From NCBI GenBank assembly GCA_030428945.1, contig JAUIEC010000001.1:92438-156437 (forward strand): a DNA stretch of 64,000 nucleotides, given 5' to 3'. The notes under the pieces were generated by a model that ran no database searches, was not told the origin of the DNA, and saw only the letters and a list, made by a program, of their open reading frames with translations. This document shows positions 25,426-34,813 of the stretch, piece by piece (the stretch's first letter is position 1; each line of letters starts with the position of its first letter). A program made the translations under genes and the position numbers. This stretch comes from Phycisphaerae bacterium (GTDB lineage: Bacteria; Planctomycetota; Phycisphaerae; UBA1845; Fen-1342).

Positions 25426-28407
25426 TCAAGCCGGGCCCCGCCCCGGGCGGTCCCGCTTGACCACGATCGCCCGGCTGCTGCGCCCGTCGATGCGGGCTTC
25501 GACCCCGGCCGGGAACCGCACGTGCCGCACGTAAGTGGTTTCCGATTCTGGCTTTAGCTGGTCCAGCCAGGCGTAGTCGATCTCGCCCTGGCCGGCCTGG
25601 GGGTTGATCGTCAGGTACGCGATCCCCATCGACGTCAGGTTGTGGAAGAAGTGGCTGCCCTGCGACGGATCGACCACGAAATTGTCGAGACTCGCTTCGA
25701 TGATCACCCTGGCGGCCGAGATCTGCGCCCAGGTCACCGGAATCCCCAGCCAGCGGTTCGACGACCCCCAGCGCCCCGGACCGATCAGCAGGTACGGCCG
25801 CTTCGACCGCCGCAGCCCGTCGTTCAGCTTCCCGATCTCCTCGGCGATCTCGACCGTCGCGGCCGCGTCGAAGGTCTCCGGCCGGACGTAGACGATGTCG
25901 GCCAGGCCTTCGATGACGCCGTTGCCGAGGGCCATCTGGCTGGAGGCCAGCAGGCGATCGGAGGGGACGTTGCTGATCTCGACCTGGTCGAAGTTCGAGG
26001 TGGCCGAGTACGGCCGCATCTGCAGGATGACGAACTCGCGCGGGCTCGAGGCGAGGTTGACGGCGAACTCGATTTCGCACGGGCCGCTGAGTCCGGCCCG
26101 GCCGACCTCGAGGACCCGCTTGAGCACTTCGGCCAGCGGGAACACGCCGGACTTGAGTACGTGGGCGAAGGTCACCACGCGGGCGCCGGGGCGGTTGATC
26201 CCGTCGTAGAACCGTTCGTTCTCGGCCGACCAGACCGAGCCGACCAGGTGCAGGACGCCGTGCTTTTCGGCCACGCTGAGGTTCAGGGCGACGACCGGGT
26301 TCTCGTCGGTGGACTCGGCCCCGCTGGCCACCCGTCCGAGGTCGATCGCGTAGAACTTCCGCTGGGACTCGCGGAGGAAGCTGCGGGCGTTGTCGAGTTG
26401 CGGCAGGACCCGCGGGTGGTAGGGGCAGAAGCGGAGCGACTCGCCGCCCTCGACGACGGTCTTGCCGAGTCCGAGGGCGACGTTGGCGACGCCCTCCTCG
26501 GGTTTCATGTGGCCGAACGGGTAGAAGTTGTACGACCGGACGACGCCGGCGAAAGTCGGGTAGAAGTAGTTCTCGACGCGGTTGCCGACGAGTGGCTGGA
26601 GGATGACCGCCATGCGTTCCTCTTCCGGGCGATGGCTGGTGGCTTCCAGGTACTGGCGGGCCTCGACGAAGAAGGTCGAGGCGTAGACCAGCTTGATCGC
26701 GTCGGCCAGTTGCTGCAGGCGGACGTTGTCGTCCTCGTGGTTGTTGGGCAGCATGTGCGTGTCGTAGACGCCGGCGAAGGGGTGGTACTGCGAGTCTTCG
26801 AGCAGGCTCGAGGAGCGGATCGCCAGCGGGTTGTGTTCGACCGCCAGGTAGGCCCGCAGGTCGTTCTCGATCAGCGGAGTCAGGTGCGCCTTGAGGAACG
26901 CATCGCGGATCCAGGAGTTCGAAGCCTCGTAGAGCGTGTGCGTCCGCAGGCGGTTGGCTTCGAGAAACTCGTCGAAGACGTGGGTCCCGATCACGACCGA
27001 GCGTGGCACGTAGATCCGCACGTCCTCGAGATCCTCCTCGAGGTTCTCGCCGATCAGCAGCGCCTCGAGGAACGCCAGGCCGCGGGCCTTGCCGCCCAGC
27101 GAACCGCCCCCGATGCGGGCCATCGAACTGTGCGCGTCGTATGTCTCGGGCGTGAAGTCCTCGATCGTGCCCCGCCGCGTCTCGGCCAGGGCCGCGTTGA
27201 ACTCGTCGATCAGCCAGCGGCGCAGGTCTTCGCCGTCGGAGAACTCGGAGACCCGCCGTGGTCGCAGCGTGGTGGCCAGCGAGAACTCGCTGCGGGCCCG
27301 CAGCCAGTTCGAGAAGTGGTTGCTGCCGGCGTGGTACTCGATCGACTCGACCGGGATCTCGCTGAGGGCCTTCGGCATCGAACGCAGGTCGGCCGCGCTG
27401 CCGACGACGGTGCGGTCGGGCAGGCGGAAGACGAACTCGCCGAAGCCGAAGTTGTCGACCATGAAGGTCCGCAGGTCCTCGACCAGGGTCCGCGACTTCT
27501 TGTGGATGAAGCTGACGCCGATCTGCTCGGCCAGGGCGCCGTTCTCGAGGTCGGAGGACTGCACGAGGGCCGGGATGTCGGGCTTGCTGTCGTGCACGTG
27601 CGAGATGAAGCGGATCCCGGCCTGGGCGTCGGTCTCGCCTTCGCGCATGAAGCTGACGTCGGACACGATGCCGAACAGGCAGTTGCGGAAGCGTTCGTAG
27701 ATCGCGATGCCTTCCTCGTAGTTGGTGGCCACGAGGATCTTGGGGCGGGCCCGCAGGCGGGTCAGCTTCTGCTTGTGGTTCAGTCCGTCGAGCATCACCG
27801 CGCGGGTCTGGGCGACCAGTTCGGCGTAGATCAGCGGCAGCAGCGAGGAACGGTAGCGGACCGAGTCCTCGATCAGGATGACCACCCCGACGCCGCCGGT
27901 CTCGGTGTCGTGATCGACGTTCCAGCGATCCTCGAAGACCTTGATGATCGCCAGGAAGAGCCGCGCGTCGCCGTACCAGACGTAGGTGCTGTCAACGTCC
28001 AGCTCGGCCCGTTTCTCGCCCAGCCGGACCAGTTCCCATTCGCTGGAGACCAGCAGCACCCGCGGGATCTCGGGGGCCACGTCGCGGGCCAGGGCCGAGA
28101 AGCGGAAGATGTCCATGTCGCCGAGCTGGACCATCGTGATGACCAGGTCGAAAGGCTGGTGCCGCAGCAGTTCGAGCGCTTCGCTGCCGCTCGACGCCCG
28201 GATCACCCGCGGCGGATGCGACAGTCCGAGCTCGAGATACTCGGCGAAGATCAGCTCGCCGAGCAGCCCGTCCTCTTCCAGCGTGTAGGCATCATAGGGC
28301 GTTGATACCAGCAGGATCCGCTCGACCCGCCGCAGCATCAGCTCCGGCATCCGCCCCCGCCGCCAGGGCGAACGCGGCAACGCCGTGCCCGTCTCGAGTT
28401 GACTCAT
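25426..28407 (-). CDS. PEP/pyruvate-binding (PPDK N-domain) protein with two receiver-like domains
   Basis: A 993-residue protein. Residues 27-170 are a receiver-like domain (RVERILLVSTPYDAY, PFDLVITMVQLGDMD, VLLVSS); residues 190-330 look like a second one (GVVILIEDS, CLFGIVSDVSFMREG, ALVQSSD). The rest is a PPDK/PEP-synthase ATP-grasp domain (RIGGGSLGGKARGLAFLEAL, NPLAIRSSSLLEDSQYHPF, GPCEIEFAVNL, ILQMRPY). No phosphohistidine (TGGMT-type) or PEP-binding TIM-barrel domain is seen, so it is not a full PEP synthase. It may be a signalling kinase or phosphotransferase; role unknown. It lies between the LptF operon and gdh. Confidence 0.82.
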   Translation of the reverse strand: MSQLETGTALPRSPWRRGRMPELMLRRVERILLVSTPYDAYTLEEDGLLGELIFAEYLELGLSHPPRVIRASSGSEALELLRHQPFDLVITMVQLGDMDIFRFSALARDVAPEIPRVLLVSSEWELVRLGEKRAELDVDSTYVWYGDARLFLAIIKVFEDRWNVDHDTETGGVGVVILIEDSVRYRSSLLPLIYAELVAQTRAVMLDGLNHKQKLTRLRARPKILVATNYEEGIAIYERFRNCLFGIVSDVSFMREGETDAQAGIRFISHVHDSKPDIPALVQSSDLENGALAEQIGVSFIHKKSRTLVEDLRTFMVDNFGFGEFVFRLPDRTVVGSAADLRSMPKALSEIPVESIEYHAGSNHFSNWLRARSEFSLATTLRPRRVSEFSDGEDLRRWLIDEFNAALAETRRGTIEDFTPETYDAHSSMARIGGGSLGGKARGLAFLEALLIGENLEEDLEDVRIYVPRSVVIGTHVFDEFLEANRLRTHTLYEASNSWIRDAFLKAHLTPLIENDLRAYLAVEHNPLAIRSSSLLEDSQYHPFAGVYDTHMLPNNHEDDNVRLQQLADAIKLVYASTFFVEARQYLEATSHRPEEERMAVILQPLVGNRVENYFYPTFAGVVRSYNFYPFGHMKPEEGVANVALGLGKTVVEGGESLRFCPYHPRVLPQLDNARSFLRESQRKFYAIDLGRVASGAESTDENPVVALNLSVAEKHGVLHLVGSVWSAENERFYDGINRPGARVVTFAHVLKSGVFPLAEVLKRVLEVGRAGLSGPCEIEFAVNLASSPREFVILQMRPYSATSNFDQVEISNVPSDRLLASSQMALGNGVIEGLADIVYVRPETFDAAATVEIAEEIGKLNDGLRRSKRPYLLIGPGRWGSSNRWLGIPVTWAQISAARVIIEASLDNFVVDPSQGSHFFHNLTSMGIAYLTINPQAGQGEIDYAWLDQLKPESETTYVRHVRFPAGVEARIDGRSSRAIVVKRDRPGRGPA

Positions 28408-28610
28408 GCGGTTTCCGCTCCGGCCGAGGTCGAGAGCTGCCCGTCGTCCGGCGGATCCGCCGGATCGTGTTCGTCAGAAGTGTACGGCATGATTCGCCCC
28501 GGCGGCCACCTTCATCCGGTGTTCGGCGGCCCGCCGCCCGCGCGGGCGCCCGCTGGGACCCGCTCAAAGAGCGGCATGTTCGACCTCTCCAGCCCGGCGA
28601 GCCAAAGCCA

Positions 28611-28652
28611 GGCCGCGTTCGCACCCGGTGAACACCGAACGCGAACGCGGCC
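28611..28652 (-). terminator. Long hairpin downstream of the gdh pair
   Basis: A perfect 12-bp stem (GGCCGCGTTCGC at 28611-28622 with its complement at 28641-28652) encloses a second stem CGGTG-AA-CACCG. It lies 70 nt past the gdh stop. The U tract on the minus strand is weak, so termination may need a factor. Confidence 0.5.
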
Positions 28653-28687
28653 CGCGACCCGGCATCAGGGAACAGCGCCCTGGGCCT

Positions 28688-28717
28688 GTTCCCTGTTCCC
28701 GGTTCCCTGTTCCCTCC
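28688..28717. repeat. Heptamer array after the gdh stop
   Basis: Units of CCCTGTT with one CCCGGTT variant; on the gdh strand the purine form (GGGAACA)n begins 6 nt after the stop. Confidence 0.8.
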
Positions 28718-28722
28718 GGCGC

Positions 28723-30120
<1,398 letters not shown>

Positions 30121-31458
30121 CTAGACGACGCCCTGCGCCTGCATCGCGTTGGCGACCCGCAGGAAGCCGGCGATGTTCGCGCCCGCCGCGTAGTCGTCGG
30201 GCTGTCCGTACGACTCGGCGGTTTCCAGGCAGGCATCGTGAATCCGCTTCATGATCTCCCGCAGCCGACGGTCGACTTCCTCGCGCGACCAGTTGCTGCG
30301 GGCTGAGTTCTGCGACATCTCCAGGCCCGAGACCGCCACGCCCCCCGCGTTGGCCGCCTTGCCCGGACCGTACAGCACGCCGTGGTGCCGGAAGACGTCG
30401 ACCGCCTCCGGCGTGCAGGGCATGTTCGCGCCCTCCACGACCAGCTTGCAGCCGTGGGCCACCAGTCGCTTGGCGTCGTCGGCGTCAATCTCGTTCTGGG
30501 CCGCGGTCGGAATCGCCACGTCGCACGGAACCGCCCACGGACGACCCGGCTGCATCGGCACGTTCCAGTGCTCCGAATAGGCCTGCACCGTCTGGTGGTG
30601 CACCATCCAGAGATCGTGCACGTAGGCCGCCTTCTCGCCCTTGAACCCGTCCGGTTCGTGAATGTAGAAGTCCTCGTCCGCGATCGTCACGACCTTCGCG
30701 CCCAGTTCGTTCAGCTTCTCGAGCGCGTGAAAACCAAGGTTGCCGTAACCCGAGATCGCCACCGTCTTGCCCGCGAACGACTCGCCGCGGCGGGCCAGCA
30801 TCTCCTGCGCGAAATAGACCGTCCCGTACCCGGCCGCCTCCTTGCGGATCAGGCTGCCGCCCCAGGCCAGGCCCTTGCCGGTGATGACTCCCTCGAAACG
30901 GTTCACCAGCCGCTTGTACTGGCCGAACAGGTAACCGATCTCGCGGCCGCCGACGCCGACGTCCCCGGCCGGCACGTCCGTGTCGGCGCCGACGTGGCGG
31001 AAGAGTTCGTTCATGAAGGCCTGGCAGAAGCGCATGATCTCTTCGTCCGACTTGCCGCGGACGCTGAAGTCGCTGCCGCCCTTGCCGCCACCCATCGGCA
31101 GGGTGGTCAGGGCGTTCTTGAAGGTCTGTTCGAAGGCCAGGAACTTGACGATCGACTGGTTGACCGAGGCGTGAAACCGCAGGCCGCCCTTGTAGGGGCC
31201 CATCGCGCTGTTGAACTGGACGCGGAAGCCGCGGTTGACCTGCGTCTGTCCGCGATCGTCGACCCACGGGACCCGGAAGCTGACGACCCGTTCGGGCTCG
31301 ACCAGTTGCTGAATGATGCGGGCCGACCGGTACTCGGGATGCCGGTCGAGCACCGGCACGATCGATTCGAGCACTTCCTCGACGGCCTGCAGAAACTCAC
31401 GTTCGCCCGGATTCCGGGCGGTCACGTCCAACATGAACTCAGCGACGGGGCTCGACAT
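30121..31458 (-). CDS. Glutamate dehydrogenase (NADP-type), copy 2
   Basis: A 445-residue paralogue of the adjacent gdhA. The same motifs are present ([63 protein letters not shown]). The two proteins differ in the dinucleotide-binding loop (GSGNVAQ in copy 1, GYGNLGF in copy 2) and in the loop after it (copy 2 has a longer segment, HDLWMVHHQTVQAYSEHW), so they may differ in coenzyme or kinetics. The ATG at 31458 follows GGGAGCAGGATGG. The upstream gene is a divergent DtxR-type regulator. Confidence 0.95.
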   Translation of the reverse strand: MSSPVAEFMLDVTARNPGEREFLQAVEEVLESIVPVLDRHPEYRSARIIQQLVEPERVVSFRVPWVDDRGQTQVNRGFRVQFNSAMGPYKGGLRFHASVNQSIVKFLAFEQTFKNALTTLPMGGGKGGSDFSVRGKSDEEIMRFCQAFMNELFRHVGADTDVPAGDVGVGGREIGYLFGQYKRLVNRFEGVITGKGLAWGGSLIRKEAAGYGTVYFAQEMLARRGESFAGKTVAISGYGNLGFHALEKLNELGAKVVTIADEDFYIHEPDGFKGEKAAYVHDLWMVHHQTVQAYSEHWNVPMQPGRPWAVPCDVAIPTAAQNEIDADDAKRLVAHGCKLVVEGANMPCTPEAVDVFRHHGVLYGPGKAANAGGVAVSGLEMSQNSARSNWSREEVDRRLREIMKRIHDACLETAESYGQPDDYAAGANIAGFLRVANAMQAQGVV

Positions 31459-31554
31459 GGACCATCCTGCTCCCTGGCGGCTCGGACGCGGCCGAGCGAC
31501 GCACTTGCCCACTCCCCCGGTACGCCCCACCGCGCGGTGCGGGCATCCATACAC

Positions 31555-31560
31555 TATACT
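31555..31560 (+). promoter_or_regulatory. -10-like box before the DtxR-type gene
   Basis: TATACT ends 32 nt before the GTG start. The flanking CACTATACTGACAGTG has matching 4-bp ends (CACT...AGTG) and could include a self-regulatory site. No good -35 is seen. Confidence 0.3.
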
Positions 31561-31592
31561 GACAGTGCGCAGAAAAATCGCCGGAGCCAGCC

Positions 31593-32141
31593 GTGGACGT
31601 GTGGAAGGAATTTGACCAGAACATCATCACCCACAGCGCCGCCCATCACCTGATGGCGATCGACGATCTCGTCCAGAGACTCGGCTACGCCCGGGTCTCC
31701 GACGTCGCCCGGCTGCTCGAGATCACCCGCGGCAGCGTTTCGATCTCGCTGAAACCGATGAAAGAAGCCGGGCTGATCCTGCAGGACGAGAACAAGCACC
31801 TGCAGCTCTCCCCGGTCGGGCAGGCCCTGGTCGATTCGATCAAGACCAAGCGGCTGCTGATGAAGCGGCTCTTCACCGAGATCCTGTCGGTCAGCCCCGA
31901 ACAGGCCGAGGTCGACGCCTGCAAGCTCGAGCACCTGCTCAGCGACGAGAGCGCCCAGCGGCTGGTCTCGTTCATGCGGTTCGTCGACGCCGAGCCCGCC
32001 AGCCTGCGGGCCCTGCTGGACGCCTGGCAGCGACAGGATCCGACCTGCGACCACGAACCCGGCGCCTGCAGCACCTGCGACACCGGCTGCTTCGTCCAGG
32101 CCGTCGCCCGACTTTCCGGCCGACAGGAGGACCCCGCGTGA
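31593..32141 (+). CDS. DtxR/MntR-family metal-dependent regulator with Cys-rich tail
   Basis: A 182-residue regulator. Residues 15-75 are the winged helix (ARVSDVARLLEITRGSVSIS, then LILQDENKHLQLSPVG); residues 80-140 form the dimerisation/metal domain with VDACKLEHLLSDE, containing C110, E113 and H114 of the family metal site. In place of the usual SH3-like domain is a short tail with C152, C159, C162 and C166, a possible second metal or Fe-S site. It overlaps the ferritin-like gene by 4 nt (GTGA), so iron control of that gene is likely. Start is the GTG at 31593. Confidence 0.88.
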   Translation: MDVWKEFDQNIITHSAAHHLMAIDDLVQRLGYARVSDVARLLEITRGSVSISLKPMKEAGLILQDENKHLQLSPVGQALVDSIKTKRLLMKRLFTEILSVSPEQAEVDACKLEHLLSDESAQRLVSFMRFVDAEPASLRALLDAWQRQDPTCDHEPGACSTCDTGCFVQAVARLSGRQEDPA

Positions 32142-32563
32142 GCCTGCTGACCGATGAGAGCATCGCGGCCGAACTGAACCGCCTGTACGCCGAGGAGGTC
32201 GAGGGCGCGATCCGCTACCAGCACCTGTGCGCCGCCGTCCGCGGGCTCGATCGCCTGCTGGTCGAGAAGGTCCTCCGCGACGGGGTCACCGAGACGCTCG
32301 AACACGCCCAGGTCATCGCCCAGAAACTGCGTTCGCTCGGGCACGTCCCGCGGCTCGAGATCACCCTGACCTGCCCGGCCGAACCGCTCAGCGCCCGCGA
32401 GGCCCTCCGCCAGGCCCTGACCTTCGAAGAGGCCGCCCTGGACGCCTACCAGGACCTGCTCCGCAAAGTCGACGGCGACATCCCGCTCGAAGAGTTCATC
32501 CGCAGCCAGATCGCCGTCGAAGCCGAGCATGTCGCCCAGCTCAAGGAATTGCTCTCGGAGTAG
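32138..32563 (+). CDS. Ferritin-like diiron protein
   Basis: A 141-residue four-helix-bundle protein. Helix residues that could bind a diiron pair are E20, E55-H56, E98 and E128/E130-H131 (AEEVEGAIRYQHL, TETLEHAQ, TFEEAALDAY, AVEAEHVAQL), the Glu and ExxH pattern of ferritins and bacterioferritins. It probably stores or detoxifies iron. Its start overlaps the DtxR-type regulator gene. The stop is followed at once by an octamer array. Without a heme Met it is closer to the short bacterioferritin-like group than to bacterioferritin itself. Confidence 0.82.
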   Translation: MSLLTDESIAAELNRLYAEEVEGAIRYQHLCAAVRGLDRLLVEKVLRDGVTETLEHAQVIAQKLRSLGHVPRLEITLTCPAEPLSAREALRQALTFEEAALDAYQDLLRKVDGDIPLEEFIRSQIAVEAEHVAQLKELLSE

Positions 32564-32567
32564 CGAA

Positions 32568-32615
32568 GGGAGCAAGGGAGCGAGGGAGCGAGGGAGCGAG
32601 GGAGCCAGAGGGGAA
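32568..32615. repeat. Octamer array after the ferritin-like gene
   Basis: Five units of GGGAGCGA/GGGAGCAA starting 5 nt past the stop, purine-rich on the coding strand. Imperfect heptamers GGGAACC follow. Confidence 0.85.
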
Positions 32616-32648
32616 CCGGGAACCGGGACAGGTGACCGGTTCGGTACC

Positions 32649-32685
32649 GCTGGGTGCCCCACCGTTTACGGTGGGGGACTGCGTT
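32649..32685. repeat. Hairpin repeat family D, copy 1
   Basis: GGGTGCCCCACCGTTTACGG: an 8-bp stem CCCCACCG/CGGTGGGG with TTTA loop at 32657-32676. A second copy in inverted orientation lies at 34617, so the two bracket the DUF2330-like gene. Confidence 0.75.
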
Positions 32686-32768
32686 GGATTGTTCCGGGGG
32701 GGGGGAGAAAGGCCCACACCTCAAGAGGGGCCAACCAGCCTTGGTTACCTGGCTACATGCTGACGCGC

Positions 32769-34403
32769 TTACTCGCGCGGTTCGCGCTCACCACCACCTG
32801 TCAGGCGCCCGTCGGGCCAGATCGGGACCGTTACGGTCACGAGGTTGCTGTCAATGACGGTCAGGCGCCAGCCGGCTTCGACTTGTTCGAGCCGATACTC
32901 GCCGGGGCGTTGCGGGTCCGTTTGTTCCATCGATGGCAGGTCGGAGTGGCCGTCCTCGGTGACTGCGAGTTCCGACAGCCACCTGGCCAGTTCGGCGCGA
33001 TAGGCTTCGGGGTAGGCCGCTGTCGGTGGTTCCGTGTGAAGCTGGGTCAGTGCGATTTCATGGGCCCGGACCCGTTGCCAGGGGAACCGGTCCTCGGGGT
33101 CGATTCGGACGACTCCGGCACGCGCGTACACCATCAGGCAGACGCCGCCGGCCAGCACGGCGACGACGACAGGAATCCAGCCGCGTCGGTACAGCAGCAC
33201 CGGCAGCGACCACCCGCGCTGCTTCGCGATTCCGAGCAGCCCGGCCAAAGCCAGTCCGGCCGCGATCATGGCGACGGCACTGCTCCCCGTGATCGCTGCC
33301 TGCCGACTCTGCAGGCGCGCCCGGTGCGGCTGATACGGCTGCAGATGAACGGGCAGATCAGCTCGCATCTGTCGCGGGCGGAGTCGGGCATGCAATCGCG
33401 TCAACACGCAGCCATCCCACATCAGCGGCGACACGGCCGGCAGACCGATGTGCCCGAGTCCGCGGAAGACCGGTGGCACGTCGCACGCGAAGCCGTTCCG
33501 CGTGAAGGGGACGGGATCGTATGTCGTTTGACGATACGTGTTGCACGTCCATGTCTGCAGATTCGGCACCGCGGCCCGCTGCTCGGCGATGACAAACAGG
33601 TCGAGGACGATTGGCTCGGCATCCACCCCGGTCAGTCGCATGGGATAGATCGGCTCCGCGGCCGGGAACGTGACCTTCAGCGGGTGCTGCGTGACGTCGC
33701 CGGTCACCTTTGCAGAGACGCGTGCGGCAAGGAAGCACCAGCCCGCATCGATGTAGTCGCCGATCACCGACCGGGCTGCGTCGGAAACGGCGAAGCCGCT
33801 GGACTGAAGCCAGTCCGCAACGCCCTGGGCGTCCGTCCCACGCAGCACCGTCGTGTCGTAGATCCCGGCTTGCTTGGTGCGGACTACGCTGACACCGGAC
33901 CCGCCGCCGCCGGCGGTGCCGAGACTGGGTAGCAGGAGCGACGCCGCAAAGAAGAGAACCACCAACAGGACCAGGACTCTCCATGGAGCGAAGAAAGACG
34001 GACCCTGAGCCAGGTGATCTTCACCAGCGGCGAGGAACAACAGGAGCAACACGATGCTGGCCAGCAGCGGCCCCCAGTGGGACTCAACCACACGTGGCCG
34101 GACGATTGCGGCCAGGCCGTGCAGCGTGTTTGCGGGGCAGGCCTCGATCGCGGTGGGCTCGGACGGCAAGGGCAACAGCCAGCCGATGTCGTGGCCGGCG
34201 TTGGAGAGATCAGACTGAACGAACAGAGTCTGCATGCGATCGCGGAACACGATCAGCGCCCGTTGCGTCTGGATACCTGGTTCGTCCGCAATCGTGGTCC
34301 TGCGGAAGAACTTCCCGTCGGCATGGGCGCTCCCGGCCGCGAGGAACGCGAAGAGCAGAATGCCCAAAAACAAACCGGCATGACGATGCTGGTTCCGCTT
34401 CAC
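32769..34403 (-). CDS. DUF2330-like membrane protein
   Basis: A 544-residue protein. A signal sequence (LFLGILLFAFLAAGSAHADGKFF) is followed by the DUF2330 pattern (QTQRALIVFRDRMQTLFVQ, GWLLPLP), two membrane helices in the middle (LLASIVLLLLFLAAG, VLVLLVVLFFAASLLLPSL), a second extracytoplasmic part and helices near 400-450. The likely start is a GTG at 34403 with a GAGG 14 nt away; the longer frame runs into repeats. Function unknown. Both ends are flanked by family D hairpins in inverted orientation. Confidence 0.6.
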   Translation of the reverse strand: MKRNQHRHAGLFLGILLFAFLAAGSAHADGKFFRRTTIADEPGIQTQRALIVFRDRMQTLFVQSDLSNAGHDIGWLLPLPSEPTAIEACPANTLHGLAAIVRPRVVESHWGPLLASIVLLLLFLAAGEDHLAQGPSFFAPWRVLVLLVVLFFAASLLLPSLGTAGGGGSGVSVVRTKQAGIYDTTVLRGTDAQGVADWLQSSGFAVSDAARSVIGDYIDAGWCFLAARVSAKVTGDVTQHPLKVTFPAAEPIYPMRLTGVDAEPIVLDLFVIAEQRAAVPNLQTWTCNTYRQTTYDPVPFTRNGFACDVPPVFRGLGHIGLPAVSPLMWDGCVLTRLHARLRPRQMRADLPVHLQPYQPHRARLQSRQAAITGSSAVAMIAAGLALAGLLGIAKQRGWSLPVLLYRRGWIPVVVAVLAGGVCLMVYARAGVVRIDPEDRFPWQRVRAHEIALTQLHTEPPTAAYPEAYRAELARWLSELAVTEDGHSDLPSMEQTDPQRPGEYRLEQVEAGWRLTVIDSNLVTVTVPIWPDGRLTGGGEREPRE

Positions 34404-34616
34404 AAGACCGGTATACACCTCGCCGACAGAACTTCCAAAAAACGATGGCAAAAACGGCCCAGATGCTCGGAATTCATAGGATTTGGGGTGGACGGTGCGT
34501 CGATGCCTGCAGGACGCACCTCGCGCTTGCGGCGTCCGCCACGACGTCATCGGCGCAACCTATATCGCTCATCAATCACCCGTCGGACCAGATCGAGGCG
34601 GTGCGGCGCAGACACT

Positions 34617-34675
34617 CCCCCACCGTAAAGAGGCGATTGGTGCAATCGCCTCGTAAACGGTGGGGCACCCAGCGA
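34617..34675. repeat. Hairpin repeat family D, copy 2, with nested hairpin
   Basis: The same CCCCACCG/CGGTGGGG stem as at 32.65 kb in the opposite orientation, with a second perfect 9-bp stem (GAGGCGATT/AATCGCCTC) inserted in its loop. Confidence 0.7.
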
Positions 34676-34744
34676 TGCCAACCCGGTTCCCAGTTCCCGG
34701 TTCCCTTCTTCTAGCTCCCTCGCTCCCTGGTTCCCTTGCTCCCT

Positions 34745-34781
34745 ACAAAAGAATAAAGGCCGGCCCACAGGGACCGACCTT
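34745..34781 (-). terminator. Rho-independent terminator of ftsH
   Basis: On the minus strand the stem of about 11 bp (AAGGCCGGCCC at 34756-34766, partner at 34770-34781, two mismatches) is followed by a U-rich stretch (complement of AAAAGAATAAA). It comes right after a GCAAGTAA-type array that follows the ftsH stop. Confidence 0.65.
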
Positions 34782-34813
34782 GCTCACTTGCTTACCTGGT
34801 ACTTGCTTACTGA
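34782..34813. repeat. Octamer array between the ftsH stop and its terminator
   Basis: Units GCAAGTAA/GCAAGTGA on the ftsH strand, each with a TAA or TGA. It fills the gap between stop and terminator. Confidence 0.8.
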
